Shown here in pieces: positions 1-10,288 of a stretch of 64,000 bases of DNA. The stretch covers positions 28,723,768 through 28,787,767 of the forward strand of contig JAJEKV010000001.1 in assembly GCA_021234155.1 (NCBI GenBank), read 5' to 3'. The notes below the pieces were generated by a model. That model was not told the DNA's origin. It worked only from the letters and a program-made list of their open reading frames with translations, and did no database searches. The first letter of the stretch is position 1. Each line of letters opens with the position of its first letter. Position numbers and translations under genes: made by a program. This DNA comes from Isoetes taiwanensis (taxonomy: Eukaryota > Streptophyta > Lycopodiopsida > Isoetales > Isoetaceae).

Positions 1-631
1 GTACATTTGCACAAGAGAGAGCAGAGAAGGAACAAGAGAACAAGGAGAGGAAAAGAGAAATGAAACCCTAAATTTTTTCAATGGTCACTTTATTTAAAGA
101 TATGCTGACGTCAGCGTTAGACATCATTAATAATAATTATTATTAAAAATTCCTCTCTTTTTTTGTAAATAATTATGAAAATATATACAGCAAGAAATTA
201 TGGGCAAAAATTGAGATTCCTATATTCACATCTGAAGATATATACAAGAAAATAATTTACAAGTGGTTTGAAAAAAATGGTGGGCTATTTGTGATCCCCC
301 CTGAATCCTTCGTGCCAAAGCTAGATCCTTCAGGATGATGGTAACCCTCTTCGCATGTATGGTACAGAGGCTAGCATCCCCAAAAAAGGCCACCAGGTAG
401 TCTTCAGCGGCCTCTTGGAGGGCGAGCATAGCATAGGTCTGGAAGCGAAGATCAGTCTGATATTCCTGTGCTATCTCTCAGACCAGGCGTTGGAAGGGAA
501 GCTTTCATAACAGAAGTTCTGTGCTCTTTGGAACTTCCAAATCTCCCTCAATGCCATGGTGCTGGGTTTCCACCTATGCGGCTTTCTTGCTGAGACGACG
601 GCTTGGGAAGCGTCTTGCCCTCGGACACGGG
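1..631. other. Unassigned flank
   Basis: AT-rich sequence with a purine-rich start and an A/T-rich stretch around 120-200. I see no supported gene, RNA or repeat. It may be 3' flank of the decayed ORF that follows on the minus strand. Confidence 0.4.
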
Positions 632-1537
632 CGGGGTCAGGCGGCATCCACGTGATCCTGCTGGTGGGCAGAGCTCATGGCCTTGCCAAGATTCCCCACC
701 ACTTGGAGCTTCTGCTTGTAGGTGCTCCCCGACTTACGTGCCATGCTCTTCCGCTTCTGTCGGATAACGGGGACATCGGTTTGGTCCGGAGCCCGCTGGG
801 TCTGCTGCTCCTCCACTGGCCGAATTTCGTGCTGGCTATCCCACTCAGTCTCCTACTGGACGACTTGTTCGGCTTGTTGCTGCCGTGCCCGCTCAGCTTC
901 CTGTTGAGCGGCGTATATAGCTGCCATACGCTCTTCTATCTTGGCTAGGCAACGAGCGCTAATCCTTCTCAGCAACTCAGTCTTGTATCGGTTCGACCTA
1001 GCTTGCATGTCCTGCTGAATGAGTTTCATGAGTTCCGGGGTAAGGTATGACGGGATCTCGTCCCATTTAAAGGTCCCAGACTCATCATCAAAATGATAGA
1101 GGGGAAGGTAAATGGGATTCCCGTCAATTATGGCCCTACCATCTCCTAGGTAAATATAGTCTTTACCTCGAGTCTTTGGGTCTCCCGCTCCATCTCCCAC
1201 ACATCGTCAGTTATGGCTTCCATTTGGGCCTCCGCTCGGATTGCTTCATCTTCACTAACTTCAATGCAAGAAGGAGGATAGAACTTGACCAACTGATTAG
1301 GCAGCTCCACCAAGGTGTGCGGCTCCCCTAAAGCGATCAACTTTAGCAAGAAGCTCCTTCAGGTGAAAGATGGGGTAAGGCACCCTATTCCCAGCAGTGA
1401 ATTGCTTAACAAGCTCAGTCAAGAGGAGCTCAAGTGTTTCAGCGTCCCCGGCGAGTTGGTCACCAGTCACCAAGCTCGCCAAGGATTTGATTCACGTTGA
1501 GGTTGGAGTAGCTAGCAAACTGCCGAGTACGGGCCAT
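632..1537 (-). pseudogene. Decayed unidentified ORF with glutamine/glutamate-rich helical region
   Basis: Read on the minus strand from an ATG near 1537 (begins MARTRQFASYSN) to a stop near 632, with reading-frame changes near 1480 and 1300 and near 1150-1200, and an in-frame stop near 852. The open pieces form a coherent hydrophilic protein: an N-terminal helical stretch (LETLELLLTELVKQ-like), a middle part with FYPPSCIEVSEDEA, then KDYIYLGDGRAIIDG and an IPSYLTPELMKLIQ segment. A long charged helix rich in E, R and Q follows (EERMAAIYAAQQEAERARQQ), likely a coiled coil, and then a basic tail. I do not recognise the family. Surrounded by transposon DNA, it may be a retrotransposon accessory ORF or a transposon-captured gene; a degraded host gene cannot be excluded. 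The breaks may be partly consensus errors. Confidence 0.4.
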
Positions 1538-1689
1538 GGTCGCGTGTACTAAACGAGATGTAGGAGTAGGGTGCTGGTACGATGGCGGCAGCGGCGGTCA
1601 TGGATCATGGCTATGGCAAAGCTTACGGCGGACAGACGAGGCGGTGGGAAGAAAAAGGACGAAAACAAAAAAGTAACCATCACTTTTTA

Positions 1690-2750
1690 AAATTTTAAAG
1701 GTTTTTTTATAAAAAAAAATTATACGGTAGAAAATATGTTAAGACCCGCAAGGCAGATGATTGAGGACGATCAGTCTTGAGACGGGAAAGAATTGTTACG
1801 GCACAAGCTCGGGGGAGTGGCTCAGAGGATTTGCAGAGATGAACACAGAGGCAAAGGTGTTAGTCACCATTTTGAAATCTAGATGTGTCGTGGAGTTAAA
1901 AGGAAGAAGCTGTTTTAATATAAAAAGGCCATGCCTGCTAAAAAAAGGCAAAAGTCGGAGAGAGATGTTGCCCTTTGGGGGCAACATCTCGCCAAAACAA
2001 GAAAATGGCTGGTCCCCTCAGCCATAAGGGGTCTTCAATTTTGTCCCAAAGTGTCTAAGTGAGAATTATGGAAGAAAGAGGGTATAAAGTGCAAGTGTTG
2101 ATGAAATAGTGATGAATATGGTAGTGAGTGGATGTGAGTGAATGACAAAGGTGAGAATGAGTTGTGAATATAGTAAGATGGAGATGGAAATGGAGTGTAT
2201 GGGATGAAATGAGTGTGTAAATGTGGGAATCTCGCCAAAACAAGAAAATGTGTGCCTCCCTGATCCTTAAAAATGCAACTCTGCTATGATGGTGAAGCTG
2301 AATTGTAGAGTGCTTTCTTTTGGGAATGAGAACAAGAATAAGGAGTTTAAATGGATAGCAGGACCACTTATGGCAGATGAATAAAGATGGAGAAAGGGTG
2401 CACCTGTCATGGAAACATACAAACAGGTTAAACTTGATCCTTGCAACTCTGCTATGATGGTGAAGCTGAATTTGCAGAGTGCACATTTGGGGAGATAAAA
2501 TGAAAGAGCATGGCTGAATGGAGGGCAGGACCACAATGAGACAGATGAATGAAAATGGAAAAAGGGTGCTCCTGCAAATGACACTTGGCAATTAATAAAA
2601 ATCCCTGTTTTGAAGCTATTTGATGGCTCATCCTTCATACTGGCTAATCTGCAAATATAAACTTAATGAAAGCATTAGTTCTAAATTTAAGACAAGTGAA
2701 ATCTAATCCAACCTATCCAACCTATTCTAACTTTAATTCTAACTTGTCTA
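1690..2750. repeat. Gene-free stretch with a ~175-bp tandem duplication and a 22-bp direct repeat
   Basis: No gene is visible. Two imperfect tandem units cover about 2262-2436 and 2437-2590. Each contains 'aactctgctatgatggtg', then a cagatgaat segment, then an aaagggtgc segment. A 22-bp direct repeat beginning 'atctcgccaaaacaag' occurs near 1986 and 2229. This stretch lies just downstream (in the minus sense) of element A integrase, so it may hold the 3' untranslated region or LTR of A. I could not match it to sequence on the other side of A. Confidence 0.55.
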
Positions 2751-2754
2751 AGTT

Positions 2755-3998
2755 CTAGAACATAAAAAGAGACAAACATATATGCTGATCCCAATACCTT
2801 TTCAGGTGAATAGTGTTGATAGGATTTGGAAGTGGCATCCCTGAAGTTAATTCCTTCAACCAATAAGAATTGGTGCCTGCAGGTTCCAACACCTCATAGG
2901 GGCCCTCCCAAAGATTTTCAAACTTACTAGCCGAATCTTCCCTTGATTTATTCCATTTCAGAACTAATTCTCCAGTCTTGAAAGTCCCTTGTATTTTATG
3001 AGCAGCTTTGAAAGCAGCCAAATCCTTGGCTTTTTTAAGCAAATTAGCATTCTCGGCTTCCATTCTATATTCTTCTAAATGCAAACGGGTATCCAGTCTT
3101 TCCCCGCAAAGCATACTCAAAAGGCAAACACAACTTATGAGCTAACCTCGGAGATGGAAGCTCAAGCTCTCCACCGAAGCACAGCTTCAATGCCATAAAC
3201 TAAGTTAAAAGGGGTATGAGTGGTTGCTGCTTTAATGGTGACTCTATAAGCCCATAGGGCATCCACCAGTTTGACATGCCAATCCTTTTGATTATCATCC
3301 ACTGTTTTCTGCAAAATGCCCTTCAAAACTTTATTAGTAGCTTCTGCTTGACCATTACCTTGGGGATAGTAGGAGGAACTCTTGGTATGTTTGACTTTAA
3401 GAATGGTCAATAAATTAGCAATAACTTCATTCACAAAAGGGGTACCTCTATCAGAATGTAATTGTAGAGGAATACCAAACCGTGCACAAATATACTCATG
3501 TAAGAACTTTGTTGTTGTAATGGCATTAGCCTGTCTTAAAGGAATTGCCTCTGCCCATTTGGTAAAATAATCTGTAGCTACAATAATGTGCTGATGTTGC
3601 CCTGCAGAAGGGGGGTTAATAGGGCCAATATAATCTAATCCCCATATTTGAAAAGGTCCTGGAGAGATTATGGGGTTTAGTGCAGCTGGGAGAAGGATCC
3701 TCTTGCCAAATATCTGGCACTTGTGGCAAGATTTTATAGCAGTATAACAATCTTTAAATATTGTAGGCCAATAATAACCTGACACGAGAATTTTCTTGGC
3801 AATGAGTATCTCCAAAAAATGGCCTCCACATACTCCTTCATGCATTTCTCTAATGATCAAAGCAGATTCCTCTTCATTGACACACCTCAGTAATAGTCCA
3901 TCCCTGTTGACTTTACATAAAACATCAATAATCATTTTAAATTGCCTGCACTTTTCTTTAAATCTCCTTTGCTGGCTCGAGGTCAGTCCTGAAGGCAT
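2755..3998 (-). pseudogene. Element A (Ty3/gypsy) integrase
   Basis: Integrase inserts retrotransposon cDNA into the chromosome. A 278-residue open stretch (3162-3998, minus) has a zinc-binding part ending CHKCQIF, then the catalytic core with the first Asp in GLDYIGP, the second in HSDRGTPF and the Glu region in GNGQAEATNKVLKG. A one-base frame change near 3178 leads into the C-terminal part (2755-3120), which has the LVLKWNK and WEGPYEVLE signatures of the gypsy integrase C-terminus. No chromodomain is seen. It is the last coding domain of element A, which lies on the minus strand with its gag at 22.5-23.6 kb. The element cannot be active: pol has several frame changes and is split by other transposons. 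Confidence 0.9.
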
Positions 3999-4062
3999 TT
4001 TCTTGAATTGTAAGAAATTCTTTATAGGTAGCTGCCAATCTTGTTGATTCTGCTCTTCATCA

Positions 4063-4560
4063 TCATCTCCTAAAATAGGCTAAGGCATCCACAAAGTCAA
4101 CAACTTCTACTACATCCTCATGATCAAAGAAAATGTAAGGTAAATAAAGACTGGGACTCTTCACCTGATGTAACTCTTTTATGGAAATATCAAAGGTTTG
4201 TAGCTTGCAAGCCCACCTTTGAATTTTGGGTTTAGAGGTAGCCTTACCAAATAACAAACCTGTTGGATTTTGCTTCATATAAACTTGAACTGAACTTTTC
4301 AATAGTAAGTGACCTTGTCTGTCAATGAGGAACATGAGAGCAAAGCAAAGACTCTTTCTCCATTCTGGTGTATTTCTCTTCAGTTGAACTCCATTGTTTG
4401 CTAGCAAAAGCTATAGTGTGCTTGTCCTGCAGAATAGCTAAGCCTATGGCCTTTTTAGTAATAGTAATGTAGACCTCAAATGGCTTGTCCAAATCAGGTT
4501 TTTTAAGAAGAGTTGCTTCACAAATGGACTTTATAAGCAACTCAAAAGACTCTTGGCAAT
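4063..4560 (-). pseudogene. Element A retroviral-type RNase H, first catalytic Asp missing
   Basis: This domain follows RT in the polyprotein and normally removes the RNA strand of the RNA-DNA hybrid. The stretch KPFEVYITITKKAIGLAILQ aligns with the usual first strand of gypsy RNase H, where YTDAS is expected; here the Asp is replaced (YITIT). Downstream, FASKQWSSTEEKYTRMEKES keeps the Glu region. The frame changes near 4380-4400. Loss of this Asp suggests that the domain is non-catalytic, or that this copy has decayed. Element A also carries a second RNase H with all acidic residues, upstream of RT. Confidence 0.8.
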
Positions 4561-4711
4561 CTGATGACCATGTGACAGAAACATACTTGCTCTCGATTTG
4601 GAAATCCCGCCTATTCTTGTCGACTTTTAGAAATAGGACTTATAATGTGAGCAAAATTAGGAATATACATCCTAAGAAAACTAGTCATGCCAATAAAACT
4701 TTTGACCTGCT

Positions 4712-5380
4712 TCAAGTTTTGGGGGCACCAGTTTTTGAGGGCTTCAACTTTTCTTGTGCCACTTGTATGCCATTGTTGGATACCTCATGTCCCAAAAGTT
4801 GCCCTTTGGATGCAAAGAAAATACATTTCTTTGGGTTAAGATTGACTCCATTCCCTCGCACAAAGAACATATTTTTGCCAAAGAATTCCAAATGATTAGT
4901 AGGGTGAGATCCTAAACAAAGGTCATCCAAATAAACTCAATTCTTGAAGAGACATGGGCCTAAAAATAACATCCATAGCCCTCCTAAAAGTAGCAGGTGC
5001 ATTCATTAGTCCAAAAGGCATTCTTTTCATTGCATAAGTTCCCCAAGGGGTAATAAAAGAGGTCTTGGGTTGGTCTTCTTCCTTAATGCCAATTTGATTA
5101 AACCCCTGAAAATCCATCTAGAAATGAGTATACCTCTCTCCCTCGCTACAAAGATATAAGATTTCTTCTAGAAAAGGCAAGGGGTAGCAGTCCTTGATGG
5201 TGGCTTTGTTGAGGTCTCGATAATCAATACGATCCTTAAGGCACCACTTTTTTTCTCTACAGTGTACAATGCAAGACACCCATTCGATTAATAATTTCAA
5301 TAATAACACCTGCATCTAGCATTTTATCCAACTCATCTTTAATCAGTCCCATCAATGAAGCATTAATTCTTCTCGCTTTT
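4712..5380 (-). pseudogene. Element A reverse transcriptase
   Basis: RT copies the element RNA into cDNA. Visible motifs on the minus strand are DYRDLNKATIKDCYPLPF, then FNQIGIKEEDQPKTSF, TPWGTYAMKRMPFGLMNAP and ATFRRAMD. The catalytic Y-L-D-D lies with its two Asp codons at 4922-4927, and LNPKKCIFF follows. The frame is interrupted by shifts near 5375 and 5287, a TAG stop at 5115-5117 where an aromatic/Leu run is expected, and another shift near 4925. The residues are typical of plant gypsy elements outside the chromoviruses. Confidence 0.9.
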
Positions 5381-5839
5381 GAAAAATAGGTTTACACCCT
5401 TCCTTAATCTTGATTTCAAATTGGCATACCTCTCGCTTTAATTCACAAAGTAAGCTCGAATAATCCCAAGCAAACACATCCTTCCTTTCTTCAAAGAACA
5501 TTTGTATATTCTCCCTATTTTGGTATTCAATTAGATCTCCAACAAACAGGGTTCTAGTTTTACCATTTTTTGTAATGGTAATCTCTTCAGTATCCTTTTC
5601 TTCTGATGCATTAATGGTTAGAATAGGACAGAGAGCTTTTACCTCACTAGCATCAAGGTCTTCCTCTGGAATAGCTCCTTCAGTTAGGTGTGCCATGAGA
5701 GTTTCTTTGCATAAGGTATCAGCTTCCACATTTTCTTCCCTTGGTATGTGAGTAATCTCCCATGAAGCAAAACTCGAAAGCACTCCCATTACTTGGTTTT
5801 TTAAGAGCTCCATGTCTGCATTTTTTGTTTGGTAATCTT
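5352..5839 (-). pseudogene. Element A second RNase H, C-terminal half, and linker into RT
   Basis: Minus-strand open frame of about 153 residues. It opens with the end of an RNase H domain (SSFASWEITHIPREENVEADTL, carrying the last catalytic Asp). A linker and the RT N-terminal lead-in follow (FFEERKDVFAWDYSSLL, then KEGCKPIFQKREE). The N-terminal half of the RNase H lies 11 kb away at 16814-17100, on the other side of element B1. The TSD atctt sits at 5835-5839 and the reading frame matches across the insertion, so B1 entered this domain directly. Confidence 0.85.
5835..5839. repeat. Target-site duplication of B1, left copy (atctt)
   Basis: The 5-bp sequence atctt directly precedes the TG start of the left LTR and recurs at 16809-16813 directly after the right LTR. 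Five bases is the usual gypsy target duplication. Confidence 0.9.
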
Positions 5840-6448
5840 TGTTTGGGGTCCGGGCACGGGATCGCCTGAGGGACAGATCTCTGTGAGATCCTTGAAGTCC
5901 GGCAGGGCAAATCCTGAGACACTCTTGTCACGCGGGATTTTTGCTAGCAGAGGAAAGAACAAGAAAAACTCAGATAAAACAGCAATTGCAATACACAATG
6001 AAACACACAAGACACTTGTGGAGAACACGGCAATCCATTGATCAAAACAAGTGTACAATGAAGGCTCAAAAGAGCGCATAACAAAGCACGAAAGATGTCC
6101 GCTCAGAGTGACACAAAAGAACACTCAACCCTCCCAAGGAGCAAAAATGCTACAATATATAGGAACACCTGAGTGGCCCTACGGGCCTGAATCTGATCCT
6201 CATCATGACAACGCTGCGGCTCCACTACTTGGGCACTCGAACAGAATCTGAGCCGTCCCTCACCGTGCTAACAGACAAGTAGTGGCCCGCCCGTGGGTCC
6301 TACCTTTGGGTCTTCTCGCTTCTTGGAGGAGCTTTGACCCGCCGTGGCGCTTTTGTGGATCCCTCTTCTTGGACACCGTGGGCCAGTGGGGCCTCGCCTC
6401 ATGCAGCAAGTATAGACTGTGTGTGTCCGCCAGCACGTGGGGCTAACA
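5840..6448 (-). repeat. B1 left LTR (3' LTR in element sense)
   Basis: Starts tgtttggggtcc and ends ggggctaaca. It matches 16205-16808 along its length, including 'ttgctagcagaggaaagaac' and 'acacaagacacttgtggaga'. It is bounded outside by atctt and inside by a polypurine tract. Confidence 0.95.
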
Positions 6449-6458
6449 CTCCCCTACC
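6449..6458 (-). other. B1 polypurine tract
   Basis: Directly inside the left LTR the plus strand reads ctcccctacc, that is ggtaggggag on the coding strand. This is the expected place and composition for the plus-strand primer. Confidence 0.7.
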
Positions 6459-6459
6459 A

Positions 6460-9400
6460 AACTACACTTATTGGCTAGAAAAGGGGCATGAATTCGGGGT
6501 GGGAATCCTCGCTCATCTTTCCGATCTTGAATATAGAGATGAGGGAGGCTCACCATCAGATTCACCGAGTGTTGTTCGCCTCTTTTCAGATTTGCTTGAG
6601 TCCCGGATGCCAAACATTCGGCCGCTCCTATGAGAAAGCCTTCGAAATCATGTTCTCCAAATGGCGTGGATCTCGATGGAAGATTTGTGATCTCCATGTA
6701 TAAGACAAGGTCCAACCCGAACTTTCCAAAGATTTGCATTGGGGTTGCAAAATGGATCCGCACTTATGCGTTTCGCATACTCCGGAGTATGGTCATGAGT
6801 GCGCACGCAATTACGCTTGCCGGGGCTCGATGGATCAGCTGAAGTTTTGGCCTTGGCAAGGAAGGTTACAAGACCGTAAATTGCATTCGGGCGCCTTCCA
6901 CGAACACGCATTGGGCATGTATATCCAGCTTGTTGGTGTTGTCCAAAGTCTCATCCTCACGCCATTTGCCTCATGATGAAGCGTGGGTCCCAACGCTTGT
7001 CCCGCCGCAATTGCCGTGGGTGTCCAATCTGCATGTTCTTTGACTTCGTGAGTCCGTAATTTTGTCTCCATGCCGGGAATTGACCTTGATCGAGGTGGGC
7101 ATCCAAAGCTTGCTAGTGTACTCGGGTTGTTTGGGGGTTGGTGCCGGTCATCCCGCATCTGCTCTTGGAATTCCAATAATATCTTCTCGTAGTAGTCTGT
7201 TTGGTAATCGCCTCCCATGCACCGAATGTACATGTGTCGTCCACACAGTACAGTGGTCCCACTCATCGTGGAGGACGCTCGCTTTCAGCCCGCGGTGCGC
7301 ATCGTGGCAAGGAAGCATAATGTTGTAAGAACAACCGCGGTAAGGTCAAGTTCTTGTTCGAGTTGTATAGTGTCCGGGGAGCGTGCCAAGTTCAGCTAGC
7401 CATAGCTCCACTTCTTTCTCAGAGAAGAGGCATGTATTCCGGAGGTAACAGCTTGCGTAAATTTTGTATCTTGAGGTACTTGTTCTTCTTGGTCAAAAGA
7501 ACCCGCCGCTTTGTATCTCCTTTAAAGTTCTCGGTCGCTTTGTCCGGATGAGCTCGAGTAACCCGTGCCGTGTAGAAGTCGCATGACATGACATAAGCCG
7601 GGGGCTATGGTTCGGTGAGCCAAATGGTCGAGATCCGCAAACCCGTAGGATATCAAAATTGACGAGCACAAAGTGTGCCTCGCTCGTGGACGTACATCAA
7701 GGGCCAATTTCGCTCGATCATCGCCTACCGGGACTTGTGGTATCACCCTTGTTTCTCACCGAATAAAAGAAAAGTGTTTTTCCTTGCTTGCACATAGTCA
7801 TGGTAACCGGCCGGCTTCGATAGTCCAGGGGAATAGCGTAAGCAAGTCGATAGGTTTGTTCTCGCTTTTTCTTCCGCGTGATCATCTGGCCGTCCGCGCC
7901 AAAATTTTATCTGAAAAGCCGTGATCTTGTAATCTGCAATGATATCTTGTTGCTCTGGAGAGACCGGTCCGGCAGTTCCGCGACTTTGGCGTGTGAGGTG
8001 TCCGACTTGTCCGGAGAAGTTGGGAATCGAGGAGCTTGAAGCCCGAGTGGCTTGCAAGTCCGCTTTGAGTGCAGCTATTTCAAGAGCATCCGCAGCTGCG
8101 TGTTGCCGTGGAGCTGGTCTAACTTGCCTTGGAGAGATGCGATGTGAGCATCCTTATTCCGCAAGGTGGTTTCGAAAGTCGTGACCTTGGACTCAAGTAT
8201 CAAGTTGGTCATCGGGCGTGCCGTTTCTACGAGTAGCATTATTCGTGACGACCCGATTGTTGTAGCGCGTCGCAAGATCGCTGTACTTGGTGTCGCTTTT
8301 GTTGAGGGACTCCTTGAGTTCCTTGACAATTTGGTCGGGATTGATGAAGGGTTTCTCGATGGATCATGAATTGATTGTGCAAGGCTTCTTCTCCGGCCTC
8401 ACAAATACCAAATCAGCCTTCGTTTGTGACTTCAGCTTGAGTTGGTCCACGGACTCGTGGTCGCGTGCCCCGTGGCTGCTATGAAGTTCGTGATGATCAC
8501 GGAGGTCATCAAGGCAAATGAGGACAGCTTCATCAGAGGTATCCACGGTGTGAGGAGGTGGATGGGATGGCTTTGGTCCGTCACCCTTGTTTATAGATCC
8601 TTGGTCATTGCCGTGGAGTGTCCTTGTGAGTACTCGTGAGATCAATGGGAGTTTTGTTGTGCCTTCCGCCGTTGTTTTTGCCGCTGCTGTCGCTGAGTAG
8701 GAGGTGGAGACTCATGGTTGTGAAATATTTCGTCTGAGTTGGTCGACGAGATTGATGGTGCCGAAAGGAGGAGAGTTTGGTTGAAGACCTTTCAAAGCAT
8801 CAATAAGGTCGATGTTGGCTTGGTGGAGAAGGGGCATGATGGCGCTGGGGGTCCGATGATTAATGAAAGCCCGAAGTGGGCTCCCATGGGGCATTCCGAG
8901 GAAGAGTTAGGATTTTTTCCGAAGTCTATCAAGTTCCCGCTGAAATCTCCGATACAGAGTTGAGTCCAATTGATTGTTTCAAAGGGGTGTTGGTGAGGAT
9001 ATAGTACGATGGTAGAAAACATCGCTAATAGAGGTATTCTTCATGGAGTAACCCAAAAATTCCTCCAAAGAAACTTGGTAAAGGCATCATGTTGCTTTGG
9101 AAAGGTGGACAGCTTTTGGTTTGTGCAAAGATTATAAGGAATAGAGCGTAATTTGGAAATATCATATTTACCAACGCCAAGGTAAGACAAGGCATTGGGC
9201 GGATTGGGTAGAGAAAAGGCAGAGGCTATGGTTTGAGGGTTTAGGAGTATAGGGTTTCCATCGACTTGGGAGGCATATCCGCCTTCCGCCTTCACTGTGT
9301 TAGCCACAAATTGTCGTAATTTGTTCTTGTTGGGAGCCGGAGTTCTGTTGCAGAAAATGAAACAATCCGAACTCACCAGAGGTTATAGGTGATGCCGAGA

Positions 9401-9520
9401 TGTGGAGCCGGTGCGTGCATGAAGAAACGAACTTGATATTTTCGAATTGCGCGCCGATCCATTGGTGCGCAAGGCTGAGTGTTGAGTTCTTGGAGGTAGA
9501 AGCCATCTTGAAGGTCGAGG
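6460..9520 (-). pseudogene. B1 extra sense ORF (ORF3) downstream of integrase, unidentified
   Basis: About 3 kb between integrase and the 3' LTR reads as a discontinuous protein in the element's own sense. It starts near 9508 with MASTSKNSTLSLAHQW, then SPITSGEFGLFHFLQQN. A segment of the type NPQTIASAFSLPNPPNALSY follows (9041-9376). A predicted coiled coil has SKVTTFETTLRNKDAHIASL (about 8075-8230). Further open segments lie at 7743-8057, 7522-7746 and 6835-7266 (DYQTDYYEKILLEFQEQMRD). I do not recognise the family. Position alone recalls env-like or additional ORFs of Athila/Ogre-type elements, but I see no signal peptide or convincing membrane anchor. The same order of segments is present in B2, which argues for a real gene of the family. 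The frame breaks mostly fall at noisy sites. Confidence 0.6.
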
Positions 9521-9595
9521 TCACGGAGTAATAAGTCGGAAGGACGGAGGGAGTATGAGTGAAAAGTGAGGAGTGGAAGTGACTCGGTTGGGAAG

Positions 9596-9598
<3 letters not shown>

Positions 9599-9633
<35 letters not shown>
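9599..9633. repeat. T homopolymer of about 35 bases in B1
   Basis: A run of about 35 T just upstream (element sense) of the ORF3 start. The matching place in B2 near 51550 has only six T. It is an expansion or a consensus error, not a LINE tail, because both flanks are continuous with B2. Confidence 0.85.
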
Positions 9634-9634
<1 letters not shown>

Positions 9635-10288
9635 AGTCGGGGAGACACGTGTCGAAAGATCGTGGACGATTGAGAATCTCAAGAGACACCCTTCTTCGCA
9701 CCAAGATGCGGAGAGTTCCCCGGCGAGAATAAAACTTTAATGGCGACGGTATTAACTCACCGGGCGCTTGTCGAATATTAAAAAAAAGGAGTCGAAAAAG
9801 TGTGCGTGTACAAAAATATCGGGGGAATGATTACGGAATATCCGTGGAGGTGACCTTTCGTGAACAAATACTAGGGGTTGGTATTCGCCTATAAATTGGA
9901 AGTTGGGTTCGCCGAGAAGAACCAAAATTCGTGAAGATGGAGAACTCGATAACAAATGTCCCAAGGTGAGCTTCCGCGACCGGATTACATGCAAGATGGA
10001 CGACGCCGATCCGTGGCGCCTCGAGGAATCGCCGGATCCCTATGGATCCTTGGTTGGAGGCACCGCCGCCAACCCGAGATAAACTCGACGCCGAGGTGAT
10101 CGCTCACCGAGTGGTCGCACTGTGGGGCTTCCGCATCCTCCGAAAGTGGAGTGCCCCCCGAGTAAAGGGCGAGTAGCAAAGATGATAGGGTTTTCCCAAT
10201 TTTTGTTTAGTTTAGGACTTTTCGGGTGAAAAATCCCACAGCGAATTGTAGCCTTCGGGCAATTTTGTACATAATAGAAAAGTGTTTC

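Noticed and set aside
2055-2591. 178-codon minus-strand frame rich in His/Ser/Phe
   Set aside because: It runs through the tandem repeats and an AT/purine-biased stretch, and shows no domain or relatives among the elements here.
9599-9633. Poly(T) as the tail of a LINE or SINE inserted in B1
   Set aside because: B2 is continuous across the same site with six T and no target duplication is seen.
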